This document shows, piece by piece, positions 1-11,553 of a stretch of DNA of 64,000 bases; within the stretch, counting starts at the first letter, position 1, and every line of letters starts with the position of its first letter. The DNA lies in NCBI GenBank assembly GCA_022113835.1, contig JAILWY010000020.1, forward strand, positions 2,852,001 to 2,916,000, written 5' to 3'. Origin of the DNA: Atopsyche davidsoni (taxonomy: Eukaryota; Arthropoda; Insecta; Trichoptera; Hydrobiosidae). The translations under genes and the position numbers were made by a program. The notes beneath the pieces are model-generated. The model was not told the origin of the DNA. It made no database searches and saw only the letters and a program-made list of their open reading frames with translations.

Positions 1-600
1 TTCCGCGAGCGTTAATTTTTATACGCATACTTAAATATAAAACGCAAACCTGTTTTTACTCTGGCTCAGTAGAGCCTTCCAATAGGTAAGCTTTGTCTCC
101 AAATTTCATAGATGAAAACTTCGACAGTATAAAAACACAAGTTTTTGGGTTTTCAACAGGTCTTCCGCGTGCACAAAACGGAAAGAAAAACCCTTAAATA
201 ATAAAAACCGAGACCCACGTGGAATTCGAACCCACACTCCCTGGCTATAGTGAAGCGCGCCGAAAACCGCGAGGGTAACATTTTCCAAAACTTATCCACG
301 ACCACATCCATCGGCAGGTATCAGAAATTAATTGGGTCAGGAAGGCAGAATATTCGCGGGTTCAGTTTGTAGTACTCCATATTTCTATACGTTTTATTTG
401 CATTTTGTCCGTTTGGAGCCTCCGCCACTGCTCTCCGGCTGCGAAAAGCAATCGGGCAGCCTGCGCAGCCGAGGATCGGGGTCAGCAGCCACCGCTCACT
501 TCTGCGCTGGAGAATGCGAGCCAGCCTCCATCCCGCCACTGCTGGCATGGGTTTTATTATATGCACCTATCAAATAGCGTCCTTTGACTTGAAAAAATTG
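1..600. other. Intergenic DNA with a tRNA-like SINE remnant
   Basis: No credible gene; every reading frame is short and shows no family resemblance. On the minus strand at 221-232 lies a B-box-like motif, GGTTCGAATTCC, set in a GTGGG/TCCAC T-arm stem, followed by a T-rich tail towards position 190. This looks like the tRNA-derived head of a SINE. A closely similar T-arm occurs on the plus strand at about 8460-8485, so the two are probably one dispersed family. Confidence 0.4.
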
Positions 601-667
601 CTAGGGGCGATTCGTCGGTCGGTTGTCGGTTGTGTTCGGTTCCATTGCGCGCGGTGTTACCCAACAC

Positions 668-715
668 GGCGGTGGCGGTGGCGGTGGCGGTGGCGGTGGC
701 GGTGGCGGTGGCGGT
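668..715. repeat. GGCGGT hexanucleotide microsatellite (8 units)
   Basis: Eight uninterrupted GGCGGT units. Read in any frame they give monotonous Val-Ala, Trp-Arg or poly-Pro, which is why artificial open frames appear here; none is a supported protein. Confidence 0.9.
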
Positions 716-722
716 GACGTCA
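715..722. promoter_or_regulatory. Palindromic CRE/ATF site TGACGTCA
   Basis: A perfect TGACGTCA palindrome directly abuts the GGCGGT repeat and lies in locally GC-rich DNA (about 600-800). Such octamers bind CREB/ATF factors in animals and are enriched at promoters. No downstream gene can be tied to it, so its role is an inference from the motif alone. Confidence 0.35.
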
Positions 723-2590
723 GCCGGGCCGCAGTCAGTCCGGCTGTCTGTGGGCGAGAATGTCGCCGCTTTCTACCGGGACCTTGGTCAGAATAGAAGC
801 AAGACAAGGCACTCGCATGACGCGGCCCACCTGGAGGGGCACTGCGAAGGTGCTAGATACTCAACACCAATACGGAAGCGATAGCAATAGCAATAGCCAC
901 CAGAGCCACAGCAACAAGGCATACACATAAATATATTCGTAAACCCAAACTTTAACACACTGGTTCCCACAGTGGTCAATGTCGACTTGCAGGGGTCGAT
1001 TCCGCCCTGCAGGGGGTCGATGACAGCGAAAAATAAAACTGGGGGTCCGTGAACTGTAAATGGGGGTCTACGAGAGTGGATCCCATTTAAGCAGGTCATC
1101 ACCAACATTTAGGCATTCCGTAAATGTCATAATGCACCGAGCACAGATTGTTACCTATGTACTGTGTGACGAATCGAATTCGTTATTCAAGTATTTTATT
1201 GTATTCAAGATATTAAATTGGAATTCCACCGAGTACTCTCTGTTAAAAAAATACAGATTTTCTTAATGATACTATATTTGCATTTTGTGTGTTTTTAATC
1301 AATAAAGGTATAATATGTTTGAAGTTGATGAATTTGTAATAAATCAATATTAGCAAGGCAGGGGGGGGTCCACTCGACAAGAGGTCGACGGCACAAAATA
1401 GTTTGGAAGCCTATGCATAGCAACAGGCCGCAAAGGAAGGATGCGCAGGCGACAATAGCGGCAAGGCTCGACCATGATCACCCCCAATGGGCTCGAGTCC
1501 ACTGCACCCGTGGTGCTTCTTCGGAAGCAGGGTGGTGCACAGTAGTAAAATTGGCACAAGCCCAAAATCCAGGCTTGCATGAGTGAAATCTTAGTCATGC
1601 ACCGGTCGTTATAGCGAATTCCGCATGCAAGCAGCCGATATATAATATATAGTACATATTGTGTATACAGCAGTGTACTAATAGTTCAAAAGCGCAATAT
1701 GTCATCTTTGACTGTCAATTAAGATTTAGTAATAATTAGTGACAACAAAAAGAACAAATGCTTCGCTAAAATTAGAACCAGGGACCAATTGTAAATGTTT
1801 ACTGCTGAGCTCGTTTGCCCTGCCGCTGGAGTGGCGACACGCCACCGCTATTATTTTCCACGTGTTTTATTTTATTGGTGACCGGTCTCGCTAATCTATT
1901 GCGTTGGCACTATTAACGTTCCCATACGTTGCCAATTTATAAATTTGATGTTCATTTCGACCTACAAAACAAAACTACTGCGGGAATCTTCAAATATTTT
2001 TTTTTCACTGTCAAAAATATCACTTATCGAAGGTTAGAGCGTTAGTTCTCAAGATATGTAAAAATATCCAGAATCGTATAGATATTGAGAGTTGAATGTA
2101 ACGGCACTCAATTTCAGTACATTAAAGGTAGTACGGTACATAAAAGGTAAACGCGTACAGTATATACTTTAATATTTTGTTTATGGCGTTGCCATGAGAA
2201 CTGAACTCTTAACACTCAAGATCTCTTCGATATGACATAATTATACTGTCAATATTACGAAATTGCTAAGTTGGTGATTTTTCGTTGTTTTGATGCGTCA
2301 GCCACATTGAAAATGCTGACATAGTAATATATTTATTACATATTGTAAGCGTGCGAAATACATGTTACTGGGTAAAATACACAAGGCTGTTGAGAAATGT
2401 AAATAAACTATAATTTCCTATTTACCATAGTATAATAAGTTACACAATTTCACTAAATTACAAGCACAAAAATTGATCTGACTTGTGATATTTATCGATA
2501 TACATTAAAATTTAAAAAAAAAAAAAACAAATTTTTATCTTCTGGCAACACCAGACACAAAAGAAACGCTTTCTTTTTTCATCCCCATTC
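723..2590. other. Intergenic DNA with dispersed repeat copies
   Basis: No gene supported. Two blocks resemble DNA in intron 1 of the 25769 gene: about 1188-1262 matches 26209-26280 (shared core GAATTCCACC followed by AGTACTCTCTGT), and about 1853-1920 matches 26114-26180 (shared ATTTTCCACGTG and GTGACCGGT). The rest is AT-rich without recognisable structure. The G-rich runs at 1000-1070 and 1365 could be remains of a hAT-like element but are too weak to call. Confidence 0.4.
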
Positions 2591-3760
2591 CTTATTCAAA
2601 TGTCTGTCAAAACGATCTCGAGGCCATTGCTCCCGGCGGCACGAGTGCACGCGCACAAGGCGGCGCGCCTCCCCGTCACAAGGGCACGCGGGCGCAATTC
2701 CGACCGAATTAATAACAGCAATTGTGCGAAATGGCGCAATAATATCGATCAGATATTCCTAACATGATACTTGACTGCGAATTGTATACAACGCAGTCAT
2801 CGCACCGAGAGTTATGCGTGGACGTTTCGTTTGACGTTCGTGAAAAGCTCGAGGGGTGGAATAGGCGATTGTATAATGAATGACATTGCAGGCAATGGTT
2901 TGCTGTGAACGTTGGTATTTGGAGTCTGCAGGAATGGTAGGAGTGAGTGTGTCGCGCGTGCGAGAGGCAGAAGCGGCGTGTGCGGGCCGGCGAGGTCACG
3001 TGACCCGCGCTGTAAACGACCTTCAAGCCGCGGCCGGCCCCGCGCCGACCTTGACAGAGAGCGCTATCTCCGTCCCCCTCGCGCCCTCGCGCCGCCGGGA
3101 CGTACGTCCGGCCGCCCCGCGCTTATCGTCCGCCGCGGCCGCGACGCCGGCGGACGGCTAGGACAAAGGGAAAGGGGTGACATTCGGCCGAGACCCGCAG
3201 CGCCCGCCCCGTCCTCCCCGTCCGCGCCCCCCGCGACTCACCTTCGAACGGAGCCGGCCTCACACCAGCGCGCCCGCCGTCCTCTCGCGAGGCATCGCCC
3301 TAAGCGCCGCGACGCGCCATCGCGATAATCCCCCCGGCGCACGGCCGCGGGTTTCACTTTCACGACAGGTAGATTGACACCGCACCTTACGTAAATCCAC
3401 CAAAGTTTATTGACATCGGCGGTGCGAACAGATTTGTGCGAAATTTAACACAAAAACACTAGCGGGCGCCGCCGAATTCACTCGCCGGATTCGAGGACGC
3501 GCGTGCGGGTGATTTTCCACGCGGAAAAGTCGATTTTAGCGCGCGAGAACTGCGATATAGTGATAAATCGACGCGACGAGACTGCACCGTGAAAATGTCC
3601 GCTCACTAAAAACAATGCCCGGCGCGACACCGCGCACGCCGGCGGCATCTAGCGCCCGCCGCCGCAAGCCAGCGGCGGTGCTGCCGCTGACTGCGACGTC
3701 CGATGACAGGTGTCTTTTGAGCCTCGAGACATCACGCAAAATGATCCAAATAAAATAAAT
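2590..3760. promoter_or_regulatory. GC-rich, CpG-rich island; possible promoter region
   Basis: This stretch is strikingly GC- and CpG-rich in an otherwise AT-rich window, densest at about 2990-3370. It contains long low-complexity open frames (Arg/Pro/Ala-rich) that look like a by-product of base composition. It lies about 2-3 kb upstream of the first Rab9 coding exon. That exon begins at a splice-acceptor-like sequence, so an untranslated first exon of Rab9 could lie here. A gene running leftwards out of the window is equally possible. Confidence 0.35.
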
Positions 3761-5522
3761 AAAAAACATATTTCACTCAGCATCATACATATGTACTAAA
3801 AAAAAACAAATTTATTTATTAAATACAACATATTTGCGAAATAAAAATGTTCACAAATATATACGTTTGAATTTCGCGCTTTATTCCCCTAGCGATATAT
3901 TCTTAAAGTACATGCGTATGCGTACAGAACCAAAACGTTATATGTGCTATATAAGTACATTTTAAAATGCACCGTATTTGAATAACGTTAAAGACTATTT
4001 TTGCGTGGCAGTATATTTGAAAGGCGATTGACAGCGGCGATCCGGTTGACGTTTGTCATTCGCGTATTCGGCGTGCGGGTGTGCGTATTTATCTCGATGC
4101 ACGTCGATATGATGCAACTGCAGCTCGGGGTCTGCGAAACTCGGGAAATCAGTGCCAGTGCCGGTGCCAGGCGGCGGTGAGAGCGCCCGAAGCCGTGCAG
4201 TGTTTTGTTCGGTTGTTTTTGTCTGCCCATGAGTCACGCAGGAAGGTGCCGAGGCCCCCGTCAAATTGACTTTATCACCTGACACCCGAATCGAACCATG
4301 CACCTTATGCCAAATAATAGATCCGTAAGTAAATATTGTACGTTAATTTGCTCTCCATACGCGGTGCATGTAAAAAAAAACAGCTACTGTCTACATACTT
4401 GCCTACTTAATTGAAAATTTGCGCGTATGTTTTTCTTCTAAATAAAAAGAAGAAAACAACATAATATGTAACATTTCATAAATATTGTTATCAGTCTTTA
4501 TTGTACGTCGTTTATCTTAATTAGCAATATTCAAAGAAATATCACATAATAAGTACAGTACTTCAAAGATATTACGAATTTTATAGACATTTTAGCTTTC
4601 ACAATTTATTTTATTTCGTATAAAATAAAATAAATTGTGAAAGCTCCTTGGCCTTAATTACATTGTTATGCTACCAATATAAATTGGATTTACCTACTTG
4701 AAGCTCATTATCTTGATATTAAAAATTTAACTGGAACAAAGCATCAGCAGAGAAAATATTTTCGCATTAAATACGCTCTTGTTGCAATCGCCAAAAGTAA
4801 TTAAGTTCATATAATTATGTAGCAAATATTCAGTGCCTCTGTGCGTGTCCTCAATCAGGTATTAATTCCATCCAATCAGAACAATGCTCTGACCTTTGGT
4901 TCTTCTAGGTTGATTGCTCATAATTGTTCAGTCACACTATTTTATTGTAGATTTTATTTACAGTTTACACAAAATGAAAAGGATATCTATCTGCTTCAAT
5001 TATTTATATATTACCTCCGGTATTTTCCAAGAAGGTGGCAATAAATCTGTTGATATTATTGCTATCATTTCTGCATATATTTTTATGCAATGCCTTTGTT
5101 TCTTTGACATGCACAACTCAGATTCTTCTAAATCGGAAAAAAATTGTATTGTATCATTTCACCGATGAATACCGAGTATTTCAAGAGGTAATGCAAAAAA
5201 ATTGTATTGGAATTTCGTTGATGTGCTATCTATTGGATATGTACCAATTACTAGTTTTAAATATATTCAGTTTAGTAATATGATGTTCACCATGTGCAAT
5301 GAAATGTCCGGGCAATGAAAAAACGCTTTATATAACTTCGCTCTATGAATTATAAGTGATTACACAACCTTTACGCCTGAACACTTATAAAACCTCCATT
5401 TATTTTATGATTAAACAACCTTTCACGCTTGAATAATTAAAGTCATAAAATCAAAAACCATGGCTTTCGTAGCCCTGGTTTCGTGAATGTCTCGGTAGAA
5501 CACCAATGATGCATGTTTCCAG
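3761..5522. other. AT-rich intergenic or leader-intron DNA
   Basis: No gene supported. It contains a near-perfect hairpin (4594-4645, listed separately). If the Rab9 transcript begins in the GC-rich island, most of this stretch is its first intron. Confidence 0.4.
4594..4645. repeat. Perfect inverted repeat, 23-nt arms with 6-nt loop
   Basis: The left arm starts AGCTTTCACAATTTATTTTA and is mirrored by the right arm ending AAATTGTGAAAGCT, around the loop CGTATA. The arms appear identical over 23 nt. It may be a tiny MITE relic or a recent foldback; no target duplication was identified. Confidence 0.8.
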
Positions 5523-5539
5523 GTGTGAAAAGCGCTAGA

Positions 5540-7757
5540 ATGACGGACGTGCACATGCGTGCAGGGGCGGCCCCACGCTGCCCGCTGCTGAAGGTCGTGA
5601 TACTGGGGGACGGCGGTGTTGGCAAGTCCTGCCTCATGAACCGCTTCGTCTCCAACCATTTCGACGACCAGAGCTTCCACACGATCGGAGTAGAGTTCCT
5701 CAACAAAGACATCTGCGTCAACGGTGACAAGTACACTCTCCAGGTATGACATGCCACATTGAAAATTTCATATTATTTCACTAACATAATATAATGATAA
5801 GAGGAGTCATTGATAAACCCAATCATTTCAAATATTTCAGTTGTGAGTCAGCCTTTAACTAGCTTCAACTGGAGCCTTCATTCACCACTAAGTGATAAAA
5901 CATACTGATTTCCTTGTTATGACATGATTTTTCACTTAGCGATGACTGGAATTTTCAGATAAAACCGGTAATGAACAAAATCACAAAATAACTGTGTGTG
6001 AACTTTAAGCATATTTTGTTAAAACTGAAAATTTATTAGCGGGTTCCTTGAACGATCTTATTGTAAGCCTTGGGTTGTTGAAAGCGTGTTTATTATTCTG
6101 ATTGCTGCCAGGTTAGATTACTTTATAAATTTAATATCAAATTGTCTTTGTGACATCAATTTGTTTATTTATTTTTTATCTTAGATATAAAAATGACATT
6201 GGAAAATATTTTAGCTGCACAAGGTCGTGTGTCAGATAATGATTGACAATTATTTTTTTATTTTAATTTATCCATGGCTTAGTCAGAAATACATAAAAAC
6301 ATGTTTGCCGTTCGTCACGTTTTACGGCCACAGTTCACGGAGCGAACTCTGCGAAACATCTGTGCGACGAATTGCACTTTGTCTGATTATATTTAAACAA
6401 CAATAAGTCGGAATAAATAAATGTGTATGTGGCTTTCACAATTTCAATTTATCATATATATGGGAAATGATTATTTTGATTAAATACTCTAAATCAATAT
6501 TATTATACCATTCAGTGGTAAATTCTGAAATTATCTAACGGAGCTGTAGAATCTTGAAGTATGATTAGGATGCTAAAGAAATAGATAAATATATTAAAAA
6601 ATGTCTGTTGTGTCCAGATCTGGGACACGGCTGGTCAAGAGCGCTTTAAATCCCTGCGAACGCCCTTCTATCGAGGGTCGGATATCTGCCTCCTCACCTA
6701 CGCAGCCGATGATAAGGCTTCCTTCAACAACCTCAGTACCTGGATGCAGGAGTTCCGGCTCTACGCTAACGTCACTGTGGACAGCGAACAGTTCCCCTTC
6801 ATCGTGGTGGGCAACAAGGTGGGCTCCTATAAGTGATATCAATTTCATTTTTTTCAATAGCACTTTTTAAAATTAAAATACATTTTTTTTTTATTCGTGC
6901 AAGTATAAGTTGTTCTTTTTATTCCAGTCGGATGTGACTCCTCGTGAGGTAACGGCAGAGCAGCTCGCGGACTGGTGTGCCCAGCACCACATCTCTTCCT
7001 ACATCGAGACCTCAGCCAAGACTGCCAGCAATGTCGTCCAGGCCTTCTCCCTGGCGGTGCACAGGTAAGATCCCAACCTTCACCTCCTCGTTACCATACC
7101 ATAACGATATTCAATGATTTGGTCTTCAGCCTCCATAGAAGTCTCTTGTTGAAGGGAGACGGGAAATGAGAGAAAGAGGAAATAATATTATTGGCATTTA
7201 TAATTCATTTTGCAAAATCATATCTCATAAAAACATGTTGAGTTTAGACGTCAATTTTTTTATTATTTTAACAAATGAATAACATTAAATAAATATAACA
7301 TTTATTCCCAAAAAAGGTAAACAATATAAATTCTCTTCGAATAATAAATTGAATTTTAGAAAATGTAGAACTGAACTTGTTTGTAACAATAATCATTCAC
7401 CAAATTATCTTCAACAAATTTTATTTCAGAAAAACATTTCAAACCATTCGAATACTATCTGTCTTAGTTAGTATCTCTTAAATATCAGATAGGTCAGAAT
7501 TTTTCATGCACAAGAATTACTTCAAACACTCGTAGTAAGCCTAAAAACTTGTTGTTAGCCAAATGGCTAGAATTGACTATTGTGGATGTTCTGTAAAGAA
7601 AAACTACTGTCGCTTCAGATGGCTGGCCCTGGAGCGCATGGCGGAGAGAGACCTGCACGCCTTGAGCACCACTGACACGCTGCAGCTCGACGGCTCGTCT
7701 TCTCGGCCCCCCGCGCAGCGCAGCTCTTGCTGCTCCAGCTCCCCGCAGGATCACTGA
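5540..7757 (+). CDS. Rab9: Rab9-type small GTPase (late endosome to Golgi trafficking)
   Basis: Four coding exons: 5540-5743, 6618-6818, 6928-7064 and 7619-7757, all with GT-AG introns, giving 226 aa. Motifs: P-loop GDGGVGKS at 23-30, switch I THTIGVEFLNKD-type around 47-57, WDTAGQE at 70-76, NKSD at 134-137, ETSAK at 162-166. The FLNKD switch and the RTPFYRGSD segment point to Rab9 more than to Rab7. Rab9 proteins bind GTP on late endosomes and drive mannose-6-phosphate-receptor recycling to the trans-Golgi. I chose the ATG at 5540; an earlier in-frame ATG (5513) lies just before a likely acceptor (TTTCCAG at 5516-5522), so it is probably intronic. Oddity: the prenylatable Cys pair (218-219) is followed by seven residues, SSSPQDH, whereas Rab tails normally end at or within about three residues of the cysteines. 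Confidence 0.93.
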
Positions 7758-10700
7758 GAGTGTGTTCGTGGTGCCCAACCTTACCTCCATAATTTACTCA
7801 ATTATGCTCCATTTGACATTTCGGAAAAAAACTGAAGCACTCCATGGAACGAAAGTTCCCGTTAACTTCAACGGTACATTACAACGGTAGTCAGTTGAAT
7901 CAGGAACTCTTGGCACGGCAAGAAAGATCTGATATTTAAATTATGCTAATGCTTCGACCTCAGTGATTCATCATTAAATTAAGCTTACCGTATACTGGCA
8001 TTATTGAATGTCAGTCAGGGGACACGACGCAGGCTGGTGAAGCTTTTAGATGCTGCTCTACGCTGATCACATTACACGATAGACGGTAAGCATACCAAAC
8101 ATGTATGAAACATTCTTCTATATCAACTATAGAAAGCCAAATCGTCAGATAGAATTCGAAGACATTTTTACATTCCAATTTGGCATTCTTCTATAAAAAA
8201 ATTATGTATTAAATAAATCTGCATTTATAACTTCTACAGGTTTATTCACATAATGAACAAACACAGATAAAATCCTCAAAAAAATTATTTTGTGACATTA
8301 GACTGCTCGCTATTCTTTCTCGTAGTCTTTTCGACCATCATGGGTCTTTAACACAATGAGAATTTGAATCGTTATATGCAAGTGTGAAACCGATGGACCT
8401 GGTACTAAATATTTATTTAGAACTGAATACATCGATTAAAAAGATACCCAGAAGGTGTGGGTTTAAATTCCACCTGGCTCGGATGATTTTTTCATGTGTG
8501 AATCAATTACCTAAAAGCATATTGTTATCTATGAATGCATTCACATCTTTTGTATTCTTTGTATTTTGTAACCAATCGGACGTGCATGGAGCCAACATTT
8601 TTACCAATGCCTGGTACTAACCCATTTATTTTATCCATATAATCAAAAATTATTGCAGCGCATTTGCTTTTTTAATTCTATTTATCAATCGTGGAAATGT
8701 AAATGAACATCAGTGGCGTGCGGTCCATGCAGGCAGAAAATCAGTAAACACCCTTTAAAAGTTTTTTGATAATAAAAGAAATGTATGACACGCACGCCAC
8801 TGATAAATATTAGTCGTAGCATATAAATATACCGTTGATCCGTCATATCCGAAACACAGTATTTGTAAAATTGCACACTGTCTGCGTCTCAAAACTTTTC
8901 ACAGACGTGACAACCGTCCGGCGAGACGCTTGTCTGTTGTGAAATTCGTCTAGCGCGTTTACTTTCTGTAGCCGTGACGTGACCTGTGCGTGTCTGCACA
9001 GTTTTTAAAATTTCTAAGTGTGTTCTTGAAAATTCGCTTTAATATAGGGGTACGTGAAACGCTTTGAGTGTCGTGATTATCATAGATGGGTTTTTGATTC
9101 GTCGTACTTTTAGATGCGGTGCAGAATTATTTTTTTACTGTGAATTTGTTTTATAAGGCACTATTCGCAATATTTTTAAAACCTATACATTTAACTGAGC
9201 TTCATCTAAAGATGGTGCTTTCAAAGTAACGACGCACACTGTAACGACTCCATATAAATATTATTTTAAAAGATACACGCAGAATAATGTTAACGGTGCA
9301 CAAGGCTAACCTATAATTTTTTTACACGTGTCTTATGTCTTGGACTTATTGTCTTAATTTGGAACGATGCCTTAACTTTTTGTTTGATAAATATAGTAAT
9401 TCTAAAAAATCATTACAACTTATAATAGAATTGTTGACAATTGTAGCAAACGAGTTTTTTAATTAAATTTTCAGAATGTCGTATTAGAGAGAACAGTCCA
9501 GAAACAATACTCTTTGCTATGCTAGGCTCTAAATAAGCACGCAGCTTACTTATGTACAAAACACACTTTTAAATTAACATATATGAAATTTATTTTATAT
9601 GCTGTGTGAGTTATGAAACAATCTATCGTGACATGTTTCAAAATATTGCCTTAAAAGTTATACGTACGTATATATATATATATATATTTAATATGTTTTT
9701 TTTAATTTTTATCAGTCATATTTTCGTGTATGTCCAGAAAATATTTACTTTTAGCACAAATCATCTGCTGCATACATCCTGATTTAGATCAATGAAAATA
9801 GAGGCTTGAAAACGTTCACTGTCCAAAAACACACGTTTTCATTATATCGTTAAGTATACGGTTTAAACGACAGAGAAATATAGAAATAAATAACCTGCTA
9901 CGAGTTATTTTGTAGTATAAAGTAAAAATACTAGGTTTTCATGGGTAGTAACGTTTGAAAATGAAAGTAAAGTTGGCTTTTAATTATGCAACTTTCATTG
10001 ACTCGGACCACGGTGTAGCTCCAGTCTCATCTGAGGTGTTCTCAGCCAAGAAATCGTGAGAATCACCAACAAGATTCCGTTCATCTTTGCATATACCATC
10101 TGAACAACGTAATAAGGTAACTACAAAGCACTGATACTACAAATAAAATGAATGCACGTAAAAAATAATAGAACTAACCTTAAATAAAACAATACTGTGA
10201 ATCAAGTGTTTCTAAATACATAGCACTTTATTTCATAGAACAATATAGACTGTAATCTACGACAACACTTAACAACACCACCAATATGCCAAAAAAACGT
10301 GTATTAACGACGTACCTACGCGTTCTTGCTAACCGGCATGTTTATTTATAAACTTACCGACAACGTAGCTATAAAATAGGCCTGGTCGCCAAGACCGATA
10401 CGGAACCGTAACATAGTAGAACGGTATCTTTATAATAGTGATCCAATTTGGGTGTTGACGCAAACAAAACTCTGCTAAGATAGAAGAAACCTGGTTCCCG
10501 TGGCTTGATGGTGCTGTCGAATGTGGCCGTATATCACAGTGCATGTTGTCCCTGGCATGATTCATGATATTTTACTACTCGCTTGCGTGTCAATGCTACT
10601 GTGGCCTTTTTTGTACTTTTGCAATTAAATTTAATACATAAATATAAGCTTATGTAAATACACTCCAACTTGCCCAGTTATTTTTTACAAAAGGGGCTCA

Positions 10701-11475
10701 ATCGCGACGTCCGACCAAGCTTAACTTTTATACTCATGTTTATTCAGATTGTGGCGCTATAATTGAGCCGATGGAAAAGCCATCGACGAAACCTACCCCC
10801 CTCGGGCGACAACCACCCCTCTGGGGCAGTAACCGGCCCCCTCGACACTAACCACTTCCCTAGATTCTCGACAGGGGGAACGATCGGATAAAAATATTGA
10901 TGATACCATTTGATTAGTTCAAAAATACTATTGAGATATCTGGATAGAAATAATTGATAAATTCATTTGTAATATTATATATCGTATTATTTAATCTTGT
11001 GAGGGAGTTAGTGGTTTAAAGTGGTTGCCAGCTCTACGTTGCGCCTAGAGGGGATTCCTAATGTATCACCAAACGTCATTTATACCATAATTGCTGCCTG
11101 ATACGTCAGAAATTTTACCATTATATCTCTCAAATATCTGACTGTCTTAATAGCACTGGAATAAACACAGTAAAGTAATATTAACGTTTCGCCAAAGATA
11201 ACTTAAACAAGAGCAATATTTATCATTCGTCAATTGTGTAGCTTTTCCACGTGGTTACTAAAAAAAAATAGATAAGAACAACACGCTTCTGCGATAATTT
11301 ATATTAAGCTTTTTAATTTATTTATACAAATTTTTATAATGGTCATTCTAAGGAATACTACACGATCATATTATCTGTTAAAGCCTTGCGTGCACTACCC
11401 TTACAAAATTGAAGACCACCATCGGCATCCTTTCAGATATTTTCCTCGATTCTTATAATGGATACGTCGGGTTTT
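7758..11475. other. Gene-free AT-rich DNA downstream of Rab9
   Basis: The first part is presumably Rab9 3' UTR; AATAAA occurs near 8212. It also holds a SINE-like T-arm (about 8460-8485, GGTTTAAATTCC), a hAT-type MITE (8711-8802), a short TA run at about 9670-9690, and a C-rich degenerate repeat with a period of about 20 nt (10790-10870, units beginning ACC). No coding gene is supported. Confidence 0.45.
8711..8802. mobile_element. Short hAT-type MITE (92 bp)
   Basis: Terminal inverted repeats CAGTGGCGTGCGGT and CACGCACGCCACTG enclose an AT-rich core. The flanking octamers ATGAACAT (8703-8710) and ATAAATAT (8803-8810) match at 6 of 8 positions, as expected for a decayed 8-bp hAT target duplication. 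A second member of the family is at 16573-16704. Confidence 0.7.
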
Positions 11476-11553
11476 GATGTATAAGTAATGTCGAGCTCTG
11501 ATGTATAAATAATGTCAAATTCTGATGTATAAGTAATGTCATGTTCTGATGTA
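11476..11553. repeat. 24-bp minisatellite, about 3.3 units
   Basis: GATGTATAAGTAATGTC-type units start at 11476, 11500, 11524 and 11548. The spacing is exactly 24 nt, with a few substitutions between units. Confidence 0.8.

Noticed and set aside
601..807. Minus-strand frame with a poly-proline run
   Set aside because: The run is simply the GGCGGT microsatellite read backwards; no flanking protein features.
2912..3328. 138-codon open frame, Arg/Pro/Ala-rich
   Set aside because: It lies in the GC-rich island where stop codons are rare by composition; overlapping frames are equally open, and there is no domain, signal or codon pattern.
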